Below are positions 9,921-18,186 of a stretch of 64,000 nucleotides of DNA, piece by piece. Made by a program: the position numbers and the translations under genes. Positions within the stretch are counted from its first letter, which is position 1. The number at the start of each line of letters is the position of its first letter. The DNA comes from Streptomyces sp. NBC_00690. Lineage in GTDB: Bacteria > Actinomycetota > Actinomycetes > Streptomycetales > Streptomycetaceae. Under the pieces are notes generated by a model, which was given only the letters and a program-made list of their open reading frames with translations, had not been told where the DNA came from and searched no databases. The stretch is taken from positions 2,666,001 to 2,730,000 of the forward strand of contig NZ_CP109009.1 of the NCBI RefSeq assembly GCF_036226685.1. Direction: 5' to 3'.

Positions 9921-10106
9921 ATGGAGCACACCCTGGAGATGACGCTCGATCCGATCTGGGACTCGGTCGACCGGCTGCACACCTGGCTCGATCAGGAGAG
10001 CACCCGTCCGGCCGAACAGAAGACACTGACTGGGCTGTTGAAGCTCTCGAAGGAGGTCGGGGTGGTGGCCCGGTCCCTGGCAGGGGCCAGCTGTCCCGCT
10101 GAGTGA
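9921..10106 (+). pseudogene. Truncated MazG-like nucleotide pyrophosphohydrolase remnant
   Basis: A 61-codon frame starting MEHTLEMTLDPIWDSVDRL and running to SLAGASCPAE-stop. The pattern WDSVDRLHTWLD...LLKL-KEVG-VA matches the N-terminal half of streptomycete MazG-like proteins, where the equivalent segment reads roughly LLKLxEEVGEVAQAVIGATG and continues for another ~50 residues. Here metal-binding Glu positions are replaced (K and V in LSKEVGVVA) and the protein stops at the end of this helix. It is therefore most likely a decayed gene. A short regulatory or MazG-partner peptide is possible but unsupported. Confidence 0.55.
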
Positions 10107-10208
10107 ACGCCGCCGACCGGTCGAAGTAATCAACTGCACAACTGACTGAAAAGGGACAGGTACCCGCCTGCTCTCCCTTCCCCACCGAGCGCCTGGTTAG
10201 ATCCGGGC

Positions 10209-10955
10209 ATGACGGATTGGTCGCAGCTCAAGGACGCATTCGGTTCCGCAGATGGCGTTCCGGCCCTGCTCGACCGATTTGAGGCTGCCCCGAGTAGCGT
10301 TTGGCCGGAACTGATGGATCGTCTCTGTCCACAGTTGGACTCGGCCTTCACTGCGAGCTTCGCGGCGCTACCCCGGCTCGCACGGATCGCAGCCGCCCAG
10401 GAGCCCGAGCAGCGCTCCTGGGCCCTGATCGCGGCGGGCGTGATCGTGAGTTGCGCCCGTCGTTCGCCGGACGGCTCCGACATCCGCACGACCCATGCGT
10501 CCACCATCGCTGAACTGGCGGGGCTGACCGACGAGTGCCTGGGAGCGGCGCTGGAGCCGCAGACGTACGTGCTGCTGCTCCAGACCGCGCTGGCCTTCGA
10601 CGGCGTGACCGTGTGGGACGAACTCCTCGACGGCCTCGTGGAGGGCGAGTACGAGGTGAACTGTCCCCACTGCGGGGTGGAAATCTTCCTGACGTTGGGC
10701 GATGCCGGCTACTTCTCGTCCACCGAGGAGGGTCCGGATGGCGAGGGACGCCGCCCGCTGCGTCCGAAGGCACCGCAGGATCTGCTGGGGCCGTCCGAGC
10801 GGCTGCATCAACGGGCCATGAGCGACGGGCACAAGGAAGTGGCCGAGGGGATCGCCCATCTCTTCGGGGACGCGGAGTGCGGTGACTGCGGAACCGTCTT
10901 CCCGGTCGCGGAGCGGGTGGTGGCCCAGTCACCACAGTTCGACCAAGCGAACTGA
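10209..10955 (+). CDS. Conserved hypothetical protein with a split zinc ribbon
   Basis: A 248-residue cytosolic protein of unknown function. The N-terminal two thirds are helical with HEAT-like alternation (LPRLARIAAAQEPEQRSWALIAAGVIV). The last third carries two widely spaced cysteine knuckles, NCPHCGVEIFL near residue 152 and ECGDCGTVFPV near 228, which together would make one zinc ribbon interrupted by a ~70-residue insertion. Single-copy gene, with no partner in the same orientation. The layout resembles some immunity-like proteins of actinobacterial toxin systems, but no toxin is adjacent, so I assign no role. Confidence 0.7.
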   Translation: MTDWSQLKDAFGSADGVPALLDRFEAAPSSVWPELMDRLCPQLDSAFTASFAALPRLARIAAAQEPEQRSWALIAAGVIVSCARRSPDGSDIRTTHASTIAELAGLTDECLGAALEPQTYVLLLQTALAFDGVTVWDELLDGLVEGEYEVNCPHCGVEIFLTLGDAGYFSSTEEGPDGEGRRPLRPKAPQDLLGPSERLHQRAMSDGHKEVAEGIAHLFGDAECGDCGTVFPVAERVVAQSPQFDQAN

Positions 10956-11060
10956 ACGGGCTGAGCAGGAAGCCCCGGGCGAAGAGACGGCGGGACTCAC
11001 CGCCGAGACACCCGGAACACGGCAGCCCGCTGGAAATGCGAGCCGCCGCTCTCGGACCCC

Positions 11061-11116
11061 GGAACGCGGAGGAGGCAGGTGCCGCGGATCGCACCTGCCT
11101 CCTCCGCGTTCCTTTT
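11061..11116. terminator. Perfect 22-bp stem-loop terminator
   Basis: Bases 11061-11082 and 11091-11112 are exact inverted repeats (22 of 22) around an 8-base loop, followed on the plus strand by TTTTC. It lies between the convergent zinc-ribbon hypothetical and amino acid permease genes and probably serves both. The U tract is present only for plus-strand transcripts. Confidence 0.9.
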
Positions 11117-11143
11117 CATCCACACGCTTCGCGCGGTGCGGGA

Positions 11144-12562
11144 TCAGCCCAGCGGACTGCCCTCGTGCGGTCGGGACACCGTCGGGGTCTCGGTCTCCAG
11201 GGCGGCGAAGTCCTCGCCCTCGGCGCCCATGTGCAACTCGGGCGGCTGCCGGGTGAAGAACCGGGTGGAGATCGCCAGCAGCAAGACGCCGACCGCCATC
11301 CACACCAGACCCACCACGAAGGTCTCACCCGTGAGGCTGGTCCACAGCCAGACCGTCGAGGCGAAGCCGAGGCCCGGCAGCAGACCGTTGACCAGGAGCG
11401 ACCTGGCGCCCATGGTCCGTCCCTTGCCGAACAGATAGTGCTTGATCACGCTCAGGTTGACCATCGAGAAGGCGGCCAGCGCACCGAAGTTGATCATGAC
11501 GACGGCCTGGTCGAGCGTGAGGACGGTGGAGAGGAGGGCGACCGCCGACACCGCGATCAGGGCACCCACCGGCGTACCGAACTTGGGGTGCAGTCGGCCG
11601 AAGAGCGTGCGGGGCAGCAGTCCGTCGCGGCCCATGGAGAAGATGATCCGGGACACGCTCGCCTGCGACACCATGGCCGAACCGATACAGCCGAGCACGT
11701 ACACCGCCGTGAACGCACCGCTCAGGGCGCTGCCACCGACGGTCTCCATCAACTCCGCACCGGCCGAGTCGGGGTCGGTGAAGTTGTTGTCCGGGCGGAC
11801 CAGCGAACCGACCCAGGCCACCAGGATGAAGAGACCACCACCGATCGCGGTGGTGAGGATGATGCCGAGCGGAATGGTCTTGCGCGGGTTGTGGGCCTCC
11901 TCGGCGAGCGTGGAGACCGCGTCGAACCCCAGGAAGCTCAGCGCCAGGATGGCCGCACCGCCCGCCAGCAGCGTCCACTGACCGGACTCGGGGATGAACG
12001 ACTGGAAGGCGTCGGAGGCCGAGACCTCGGACTGCACACCGGACAGCGTCACGAAGACCACCAGCAGCACTGCCGTGATCCCCATGATGATCGCGGTGAT
12101 CTTGCTGATGAACTTCACGCCCAGCACATTGAAGACCAGCACCACCAACAGGACGAGCACGCTCCACACGCCCTGCGGCACCCCGGGGAACTGGGCGTGC
12201 AGATAGATGCCGGCGAGGAGGAAGGACACCATCGGCAAGAAGAGGTAGTCCAGCATCAGCGTCCAGCCGGTGAGGAAACCGACATGGCCCCCGAAGACCC
12301 GCTGGGAATATTTGTACGCGGAACCGGCGGCCGGAAAGCTTCGCACCATCCGACCGTAACTGTGTGCGGTCAGCAGCATCACGCCCAGTGCCAGAACATA
12401 GGCGGCCGGCAGATGCCCCGCGGTTTCGTCATTGACGATTCCGTAGGTCGTGAAGACGGCGACCGGAGACATATAGGTGAGACCGAACAGGACGATCGCG
12501 GGCAACCGCAGCACTCTCGTCAGCTGAGGTGCTTTTTCACTGGTGGGACTGGACACCGGCAT
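11144..12562 (-). CDS. APC-family amino acid/polyamine permease
   Basis: A 472-residue, ~12-segment cation-coupled importer of the amino acid-polyamine-organocation family. TM1 carries the G-L-TYMSP-style unwound region (VLFGLTYMSPVAVF), and GRMVRSFPAAGSAYKYSQR is the conserved loop 2-3. Later helices follow the APC pattern up to a C-terminal tail ending in SPLG. It is divergent from the deacetylase operon across a 228-base gap, which suggests it imports the compound that operon breaks down. Neighbours hint at an amide, amine or N-acyl compound; the substrate is not readable from the sequence. Confidence 0.87.
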   Translation of the reverse strand: MPVSSPTSEKAPQLTRVLRLPAIVLFGLTYMSPVAVFTTYGIVNDETAGHLPAAYVLALGVMLLTAHSYGRMVRSFPAAGSAYKYSQRVFGGHVGFLTGWTLMLDYLFLPMVSFLLAGIYLHAQFPGVPQGVWSVLVLLVVLVFNVLGVKFISKITAIIMGITAVLLVVFVTLSGVQSEVSASDAFQSFIPESGQWTLLAGGAAILALSFLGFDAVSTLAEEAHNPRKTIPLGIILTTAIGGGLFILVAWVGSLVRPDNNFTDPDSAGAELMETVGGSALSGAFTAVYVLGCIGSAMVSQASVSRIIFSMGRDGLLPRTLFGRLHPKFGTPVGALIAVSAVALLSTVLTLDQAVVMINFGALAAFSMVNLSVIKHYLFGKGRTMGARSLLVNGLLPGLGFASTVWLWTSLTGETFVVGLVWMAVGVLLLAISTRFFTRQPPELHMGAEGEDFAALETETPTVSRPHEGSPLG

Positions 12563-12790
12563 TTCCTCTCCGCGCCCGTCGGTTCAACGGGGTTCCATCG
12601 ATTCCCGAAGGGTGGCAAAACCCGGCGGCGACCGACATACGCATCTGTACGTACGGGTGCCCGGGCTCAGCACCACCGGGGTCGGGCGCAGTCCCCGTTC
12701 ACACGGCCCGATACGTAATCTTACGGAGTTCGCAAAACGGTCCTGATCGTTACCGTGTTCCTCAATCCCGCATTGGAGAGAGGACCCCGT
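12563..12790. promoter_or_regulatory. Divergent promoter region of permease and deacetylase operon
   Basis: This 228-base gap must hold promoters for both the permease (minus) and the four-gene operon (plus). A GTACGTAC palindrome lies near 12649-12656. An ACGGT-N10-ACCGT inverted repeat occupies 12737-12756, just upstream of the operon's ribosome site GAGAGGA (12777-12783). Either could be the operator of the LuxR-type sensor protein encoded at the far end of the cassette; this is inference only. Confidence 0.35.
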
Positions 12791-13594
12791 ATGTGGCCAG
12801 CTGGCTATAGCGCGGCTTTGGCGTTGACCATCGACTTCGACGCCGAAGAATTGTGGCTCGCCGAAGACCCTGCGAACGCCGCCCGCCCCGGAGTGCTTTC
12901 TCAGGCGCGCTATGGCGCCGAAGTCGCGGTACCCCAGTTGCTGAACATGCTGACGCGTCTGGATATACCGGCCACGTTCTTCGTCTGCGGCGGTGATGCG
13001 GAAAGGCATCCGGCGATCGTGGAATCCGTGGTCGAACAGGGCCATGAAATCGGGCACCATGGATTCACCCACCGCTCTCCGCACCTGATGGCACGGGACC
13101 AGGAGGAGGAGGAACTCGCACGCGGGCTGTCCGTACTGCGTTCCTTCCAGGACCGGATCATGGGTTACCGATCCCCTTCGTGGGACATCAGCCCGAACAC
13201 GTTGGATCTCCTCGTGGCGAACGGGTTCAGCTATTCGTCCAACATGATGGACGCGGTCCTGCCCTACGCCCATCCCCGCCACGACCTGGTGGAGATTCCG
13301 GTGCACTGGTCGCTCGACGACGCACCGCACTTCTGGTTCGACGCCTCCAGTTGGGACCGTACGATCCGCTCGTCGCGCGAGGTGGCGGAACTGTGGGGCG
13401 AGGAGTCGTCCGCGATCCATGACGCCGGCGGTCTGGTGACCCTCACCGTCCATCCACAGATCATCGGCCGCCCCGGTCGGCTGCGGATGCTGGAGCAGTT
13501 CCTGACCTCGGTCCGGGCCGATGAGCGGATCTGGTTCGCCCGCTGCCACGAGGTGGCGAGCGCGGTGCGCGAGTCCACGGCGGCCCGGTCATGA
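12791..13594 (+). CDS. Cytosolic polysaccharide-deacetylase-family (CE4/NodB) metallohydrolase
   Basis: A 267-residue NodB-homology hydrolase without a signal peptide, so unlikely to act on the cell wall. The metal site is visible as LTIDFDAEE (Asp-Asp motif, residue ~12) and GHEIGHHGFTH (His pair, near 80). The groove motif is YRSPSWDISPNT near 125 and a C-terminal VTLTVHPQIIGRPGR supplies the distal His. This arrangement resembles the PuuE/HpPgdA-like branch, members of which cleave amide bonds of small molecules such as allantoin. GAGAGGA precedes the chosen ATG; the frame opens 12 codons earlier. First gene of an operon whose members overlap by ATGA. Confidence 0.82.
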   Translation: MWPAGYSAALALTIDFDAEELWLAEDPANAARPGVLSQARYGAEVAVPQLLNMLTRLDIPATFFVCGGDAERHPAIVESVVEQGHEIGHHGFTHRSPHLMARDQEEEELARGLSVLRSFQDRIMGYRSPSWDISPNTLDLLVANGFSYSSNMMDAVLPYAHPRHDLVEIPVHWSLDDAPHFWFDASSWDRTIRSSREVAELWGEESSAIHDAGGLVTLTVHPQIIGRPGRLRMLEQFLTSVRADERIWFARCHEVASAVRESTAARS

Positions 13595-14406
13595 GCAGCT
13601 CGCCCGCCCTCCCCGCGGCGGACCGCACTCCCCCGGCCGCCACCCGGCGTACCGCCGTCGTCACCGGAGCCGCACGCGGGATCGGGCGCAGTGTGGCCCA
13701 GCGGCTCCTGGATGAGGGCTGGAACGTCCTGATCACCGATGTCGACCCCACGGTCGTGCGGACGGGCCAGGCGCTCGACCCCGGCGGGGAGCGGATCGCG
13801 GCCCTGGTGGCCGACGTATCCCGACCGCAGCACGCGGCGCTGATGGCAGAGCGCGCCCTCGCGGCGTTCGGGCGCATCGACGCCCTGGTCGCCAATGCGG
13901 CCGTCGGCGGCCCGGAGACCCCGCTCCTCGACACTCCCGATCAGGACATCCAACGCGTACTGGAGATCAACTTCTTCGGGGTGCTGCACTCCGTGCGCGC
14001 GGTGTGGCCCGCGCTGGCGCACGACGGGCACACCGGTCGGATCGTCGTCCTCGGGTCGCTCTTCGCCCAGCAGCCCACCCCGGGCGCCGGTGCCTACAGC
14101 GCGTCCAAGGCGGCCGTGCAGTCCCTGATGAAGACGCTGTCGGTGGAACTGGCGCCCCACTGCACGGTCAACGCGGTCGCCCCCGGCTATGTGATGACCG
14201 AGATGCACCGCGAGGAGTTGCAGTCGCGGGCCCATCGCAGCGGGCGCACCTTCGACGAGGAGCGCGAGCGACTGGTCGCCGAAGTTCCACTGGCCCGGCA
14301 TGGCATCGGTGCCGATGTGGCCGACGCCGTCCACTATCTGCTGTCGGGCGCGGACTACGTGACCGGTCAGACCCTCAATGTGAACGGAGGAGTGCTCACC
14401 TCATGA
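13591..14406 (+). CDS. Short-chain dehydrogenase/reductase, operon gene 2
   Basis: A 271-residue classical SDR. After a ~20-residue Pro/Ala-rich extension come TGAARGIGRSVA (cofactor loop), LITDVDP (Asp after beta-2, suggesting NAD rather than NADP) and ALVANAAVGG (NAG-motif variant). The active-site Ser is in VLGSLFAQQ, and YSASKAAVQSL gives Tyr and Lys. It ends with VTGQTLNVNGGVLTS, typical of SDRs. The start overlaps the deacetylase stop by four bases, indicating coupled translation. It probably oxidises a hydroxyl of the imported compound or of a deacylation product. Confidence 0.86.
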   Translation: MSSSPALPAADRTPPAATRRTAVVTGAARGIGRSVAQRLLDEGWNVLITDVDPTVVRTGQALDPGGERIAALVADVSRPQHAALMAERALAAFGRIDALVANAAVGGPETPLLDTPDQDIQRVLEINFFGVLHSVRAVWPALAHDGHTGRIVVLGSLFAQQPTPGAGAYSASKAAVQSLMKTLSVELAPHCTVNAVAPGYVMTEMHREELQSRAHRSGRTFDEERERLVAEVPLARHGIGADVADAVHYLLSGADYVTGQTLNVNGGVLTS

Positions 14407-15161
14407 ACCCCACGGACGGTACGCGGACCGGGCGGCGACTGGTGGTCACCGGCTCCCGCTCGGGCATCGGACGGGCCACCGCGACGCTGGCGGCCCGGCA
14501 CGGCTGGTCGGTGATCGGTCTGGATCTGGCGGTGGACGAGGACGGCGAGCAGTCCGATGACGGCATCACCACCTTCCCGTGCGACATCACCGACGAGTCC
14601 TCGGTACGGCAGGCGTTCCAGCGGGTCGATCGCGCCTGGGGCGGCCTCGCACCGACCGCCCTCGTCCACTGCGCGGGGGTGTACCGCTTCAAGGCGGCGA
14701 TCGAGACGACCGCCGCGGAGTGGGACGCGGTGGTCAACCTCAACGCCCGCGGTTCGCTGCTGGTCGCGGCCCAGGCAGCGGAGCGGATGCTCATCGCCGG
14801 CGAGGGCGGCAGCGTGACCCTGTTGTCGAGCATCGCCGCCGTGCGCGGTGACGGCGGCGAGCCGAGCGCCGCCTACAGCGCCAGCAAGGGCGCGGTGATC
14901 TCGCTGGCCCGTCAGTTGGCCGTCGAGTGGGGTCCTCAAGGAATCCGCTGCAATGTGGTCGCGCCTGGGGTGATCGACACCCCGATGACCACCGTGTCGC
15001 ACAGTCCGGAGATCTTCGCCCAGGTGCTGCAACGGATCCCGGCCCGCCGCCTGGGCACGGCCGACGAGGTCGCCCAGGTGTGTCTTTTCCTCGCCTCGGA
15101 ACAGGCGGGTTACGTCAATGGAACGGTCATCGCCGTGGACGGAGGGCAGAGCGCCTCATGA
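14403..15161 (+). CDS. Short-chain dehydrogenase/reductase, operon gene 3
   Basis: A 252-residue classical SDR distinct from its upstream neighbour. Motifs: VTGSRSGIGRATA, LVHCAGVYRF (NAG region with H-C-A-G), active Ser in LLSSIAAVRG and YSASKGAVISL. VAPGVIDTPM precedes the C-terminal DGGQSAS. VIGLDLAV places Asp after beta-2, so NAD is the likely cofactor. ATGA overlaps join it to the genes on both sides. Two different SDRs in one transcript suggest successive oxidations, or alcohol oxidation plus epimerisation. Confidence 0.86.
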   Translation: MNPTDGTRTGRRLVVTGSRSGIGRATATLAARHGWSVIGLDLAVDEDGEQSDDGITTFPCDITDESSVRQAFQRVDRAWGGLAPTALVHCAGVYRFKAAIETTAAEWDAVVNLNARGSLLVAAQAAERMLIAGEGGSVTLLSSIAAVRGDGGEPSAAYSASKGAVISLARQLAVEWGPQGIRCNVVAPGVIDTPMTTVSHSPEIFAQVLQRIPARRLGTADEVAQVCLFLASEQAGYVNGTVIAVDGGQSAS

Positions 15162-16306
15162 GTACGACGGAAGAGTTCATCACCCCCCGGGAGCCGCTGG
15201 TCGTCCGGGTCGAGGGCACCGCGCACGAGCGCGGGGTGCAGTACGGGAGTGCGGCCAAGGAGCGCGTACTGCTGTCCCTGGAGAACTACGCCCGGGTGTA
15301 CGCCAAGTTCGCCGACCTCACCTGGGACGAGGCAACGGCACTGGCCCGTACCTTTGTGCCGGCGATCCAGGACTTCGACCCCCGCTACCTCCAGGAGATG
15401 GAGGGCATCGCCGAGGGGGCCGGGGTGACCTTCGACGACGTCCTCGCCCTCAATCTGCGTACCGAGATCCTCTTCTCGGGCAAGGCCCGCAAGCTCGCTG
15501 CGGCGGCCGTGGTCCCCGGTGAGTGCACCGCGTTCTGCGATCTGCGCGGCCCGGAGCCCATCGTGGGGCAGAACTGGGACTGGATACCCTTCTCGCACCA
15601 GACCGTCGTGGTGCTGGAGGCCGTCCCTGAGCGCGGCCCGCGCTGGGTGTCCGTGGTGGAGGCGGGCCTCCTCGCCAAGTTCGGGATGAACGCGGCCGGT
15701 GTGACGGTCCTGACCAATGCCCTGGTCTCCTCACTCGATGTGGGCACCCCGGGGATGCCGTACCACCTGCTGTTGCGGGGACTGCTGGAGGCCGAATCCG
15801 CCGAGGCGGCCGAGCAGGTGCTGAGGGCCGCGCCCCGGTCCTCGTCGGCGAACTATCTGATCGTCGGTGACGGCACGGCGGTGGATGCCGAGGCCCGGCC
15901 GGGCACGGCACGGGACATCAGTTGGCTCCCGGTGCGGCAGGGCGAGTACCTCGTCCACGCCAACCACTTCATCAGCGATGACAGTGCCTTCCCGACGACC
16001 GCCACCGACCATGGCCCGCGGGTCATGCCGGACACCCTGTTCCGCAGGGAACGGGCGCAGGCGCTGGCGGAGTTGATGCCACGACCTTCGGTCGCCGGCT
16101 GGCACGAGGTGCTCAGCGACCACGAGAACTTCCCCGACGCGCTGTGCTGCCACCCCAATCCGAAGGAACATGAGTTGGAGCAGGGTTCCACCGTCGCCAG
16201 TGCGGTGATCGAGCCTGCCAGACAGCTGATGCACCTGGTGCTGGGGCATCCCTGTTCGGTGCCCCGGGTGACGTACGACTACGGACCGTTCTTCGCCGGG
16301 AACTGA
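15158..16306 (+). CDS. C45-family acyltransferase/amidohydrolase (isopenicillin N acyltransferase-like)
   Basis: A 382-residue Ntn-hydrolase of peptidase family C45. The autocatalytic nucleophile is Cys in GECTAFCDLRG (about residue 122), cleavage before which would generate alpha and beta chains. Downstream are VGQNWDWIP, the family's conserved segment, and SANYLIVGDG and HANHFIS. Members cleave or exchange amide-linked acyl groups. With a CE4 hydrolase and two SDRs in the same operon, the cassette looks built to take apart an N-acyl or amide compound. It ends 23 bases before a strong terminator. Confidence 0.84.
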   Translation: MSTTEEFITPREPLVVRVEGTAHERGVQYGSAAKERVLLSLENYARVYAKFADLTWDEATALARTFVPAIQDFDPRYLQEMEGIAEGAGVTFDDVLALNLRTEILFSGKARKLAAAAVVPGECTAFCDLRGPEPIVGQNWDWIPFSHQTVVVLEAVPERGPRWVSVVEAGLLAKFGMNAAGVTVLTNALVSSLDVGTPGMPYHLLLRGLLEAESAEAAEQVLRAAPRSSSANYLIVGDGTAVDAEARPGTARDISWLPVRQGEYLVHANHFISDDSAFPTTATDHGPRVMPDTLFRRERAQALAELMPRPSVAGWHEVLSDHENFPDALCCHPNPKEHELEQGSTVASAVIEPARQLMHLVLGHPCSVPRVTYDYGPFFAGN

Positions 16307-16328
16307 CGTGATCGGAGCTGACGTGATC

Positions 16329-16362
16329 GAAGGCGCCGCCCACGATGGTGGGCGGCGCCTTC
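16329..16362. terminator. Bidirectional stem-loop terminator
   Basis: A perfect 15-base stem (16329-16343 with 16348-16362) and a GATG tetraloop between the convergent C45 hydrolase operon and LuxR-sensor gene. It lies just after a repeated CTGACGTGATCG element at 16304-16330. Confidence 0.85.
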
Positions 16363-16413
16363 GTGCGTTCCTGGCCGCCCCGCCGATCGATCCGCGGCAC
16401 GGCTCCCCGGTCG

Positions 16414-18186
16414 TCAGCCGACGGGGAGGATCTCCTGACCGCGTCCCGATAGCCGATAGGTGAGTGTGGGCTGCGACAGGCTCTGGTCGACCGAGTCGTA
16501 CGGGTAGCCGGTCACCGACTGGCCCGGGGAGGCGAAGAGATAGGTGCCGTTGACCCCACGGTAGGCCGATTCCCGCAGATAGCGGTCCACCGCTTCCGGA
16601 CGGAACGATCCCGTCACCGAGAAGGCTGAGTGGAGCATCCGCACCTGGTCATAGGCGGCGCTGGCCTGGCTGCGGCCGGGCGCGGTGCCGAACTCACGCG
16701 CGTACGCATCGCTGAAGCGGCGCCCGAGCGGATCATCGGGCCGTCCGGTCACCGTGGACCAGATCACCTCACCGCCCTTGGCGATCCGCTGGGCGAACCC
16801 CGGCACCGATGGTGTGTAGATGTGGTACGTCAGCTGGGCCGGGCTATGACGGGTGATGGCGTTCTGGAGCTCGGCCGCGGTCTCCACGTTGAGGTGGGAC
16901 ACCACGACGACATCCGGGCGGTCGCTGAGCGCGCCTTCGATGAGCTCGTCGACGCGGTCCACGGTCAGACCGACCCGCTGGGCCGATGTGACCGTCCACC
17001 CCACCTGACGCACCCGGGCTTCGAAGGTGTCGTCGGTGATCGCACAGCCGAACCCGTCGAGTTCCACCACGGCGAGCCGCGGCGGCCCCGTACGCGATGA
17101 CGGGCCTGATGACAGGCCCGACGCCGGATGCGAGCGCAGGAACGCGAGGAGCGCCGACTGATAGGCGGTCTCCGAAGGGCAGGTCTGGAAGACGTGCCCA
17201 AGACGGCGGGGGTCCTCGCGGACGGCCTCCACACTGCGCGTCCAGGTGTTGGTGTGGAGGAAGGTCCGTCCGAAGTCGGCGGCGAAGTCGAAGACGCCCT
17301 GGCTGATGGCGCTGGCATAACTGCTGGTGATGGCGTCGACATCGGCTTCGACCAACCGCGCCAGACCCTCGCGTACGGAGTCCTCGTCGAGCGGGTCGAT
17401 CTGGACGACGACGTGTTCCAGCGCTCGGCCGTACTCACCGCGCAGGGCGTTGATGTCACGGACGGCGAGTTCGGCGCCCTGGGCGGTCTCCCGGCCGTCG
17501 GCCGCGAAGGCGCCGCCGACGGCGATGGTGCCGATCCGCACGGTGTCACGGCGGGCGGGCCTGCTCCTGCGCGGCACGGGGGTCGCCACCCCGGTCGCCG
17601 TCGCGGAGTGGCGTTCGATGTCGAGGACGCGGATGCCGGAGCGGTGCTCGACCCCGCCGGGGATGGGCAGCCGGATGAGGTCGCGGTCGACGGCGAGCGC
17701 GCTGAGTCCGGAACGGGAGTCCTGGCCGAGCTTCTTCAGCAACCGTTCCACCTGAGTGGTGACCGTACGGATGCTGGTGCCGAGGCGGCTGGATATCTCG
17801 CGGTTGGACAGGCCGAGCGCCACCAGGGAGATGATGTCGATCTCGCGTGCGGTCAGTCCGGATGGAGGCCCGGTCAGGGGTCGGATGTCCAGCGCGACGA
17901 CACCTTGGGACGCGGAGCGCAGCTCCAGACGGCACCAGGCCCAGCGGCCTTCGTCGCACCACAGGAACTGGGCCGAGCGCAGTCCCGAATCGTAGAACCC
18001 GGTCACCCGGCTGAGCAGTGCGGCGCTGAGCCCGGACGCGGGCGGCTGGGCGCCGGAGGCCGGTCGCTGCGGCTCATCGGTGCCGAATGTCCGGTCCGCT
18101 GCCGTGGCATCGAGTGCCGGGGCGACCGTGACGTCCCAGGAGTGCTCGACGCCCGTTTCCGTGCCGAGAGGCTGAAGCGTCCGCAA
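16414..18186 (-). CDS. LuxR-type regulator fused to a periplasmic-binding-protein-like sensor
   Basis: A 590-residue cytosolic protein with two recognisable parts. Residues ~110-170 are a GerE/LuxR helix-turn-helix (LTAREIDIISLVALGLSNRE then IRTVTTQVERLLKKLG). Residues ~215-575 resemble the type-1 periplasmic binding proteins of urea/amide ABC importers and AmiC: RIGTIAVGGAFAADGRETAQ, GAELAVRDINALRG, VDAITSSYASAISQG and late GVNGTYLFASPGQ. No signal peptide precedes it, so the binding domain is an intracellular sensor. I start at TTG 18186, where GGAGGAG sits five bases upstream; a GTG at 18219 is the longer option. It closes the 11-18 kb cassette and is the obvious candidate regulator of it. 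Confidence 0.82.
   Translation of the reverse strand: MRTLQPLGTETGVEHSWDVTVAPALDATAADRTFGTDEPQRPASGAQPPASGLSAALLSRVTGFYDSGLRSAQFLWCDEGRWAWCRLELRSASQGVVALDIRPLTGPPSGLTAREIDIISLVALGLSNREISSRLGTSIRTVTTQVERLLKKLGQDSRSGLSALAVDRDLIRLPIPGGVEHRSGIRVLDIERHSATATGVATPVPRRSRPARRDTVRIGTIAVGGAFAADGRETAQGAELAVRDINALRGEYGRALEHVVVQIDPLDEDSVREGLARLVEADVDAITSSYASAISQGVFDFAADFGRTFLHTNTWTRSVEAVREDPRRLGHVFQTCPSETAYQSALLAFLRSHPASGLSSGPSSRTGPPRLAVVELDGFGCAITDDTFEARVRQVGWTVTSAQRVGLTVDRVDELIEGALSDRPDVVVVSHLNVETAAELQNAITRHSPAQLTYHIYTPSVPGFAQRIAKGGEVIWSTVTGRPDDPLGRRFSDAYAREFGTAPGRSQASAAYDQVRMLHSAFSVTGSFRPEAVDRYLRESAYRGVNGTYLFASPGQSVTGYPYDSVDQSLSQPTLTYRLSGRGQEILPVG

Noticed and set aside
9472..10185. 237-residue minus-strand frame opposite the MazG-like remnant
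   Set aside because: No motif, no ribosome site and poor codon bias; the plus-strand MazG similarity is more convincing.
11036..12718. 560-residue open frame opposite the amino acid permease
   Set aside because: His/Gln/Asp-rich antisense translation typical of the complement of membrane-protein genes.
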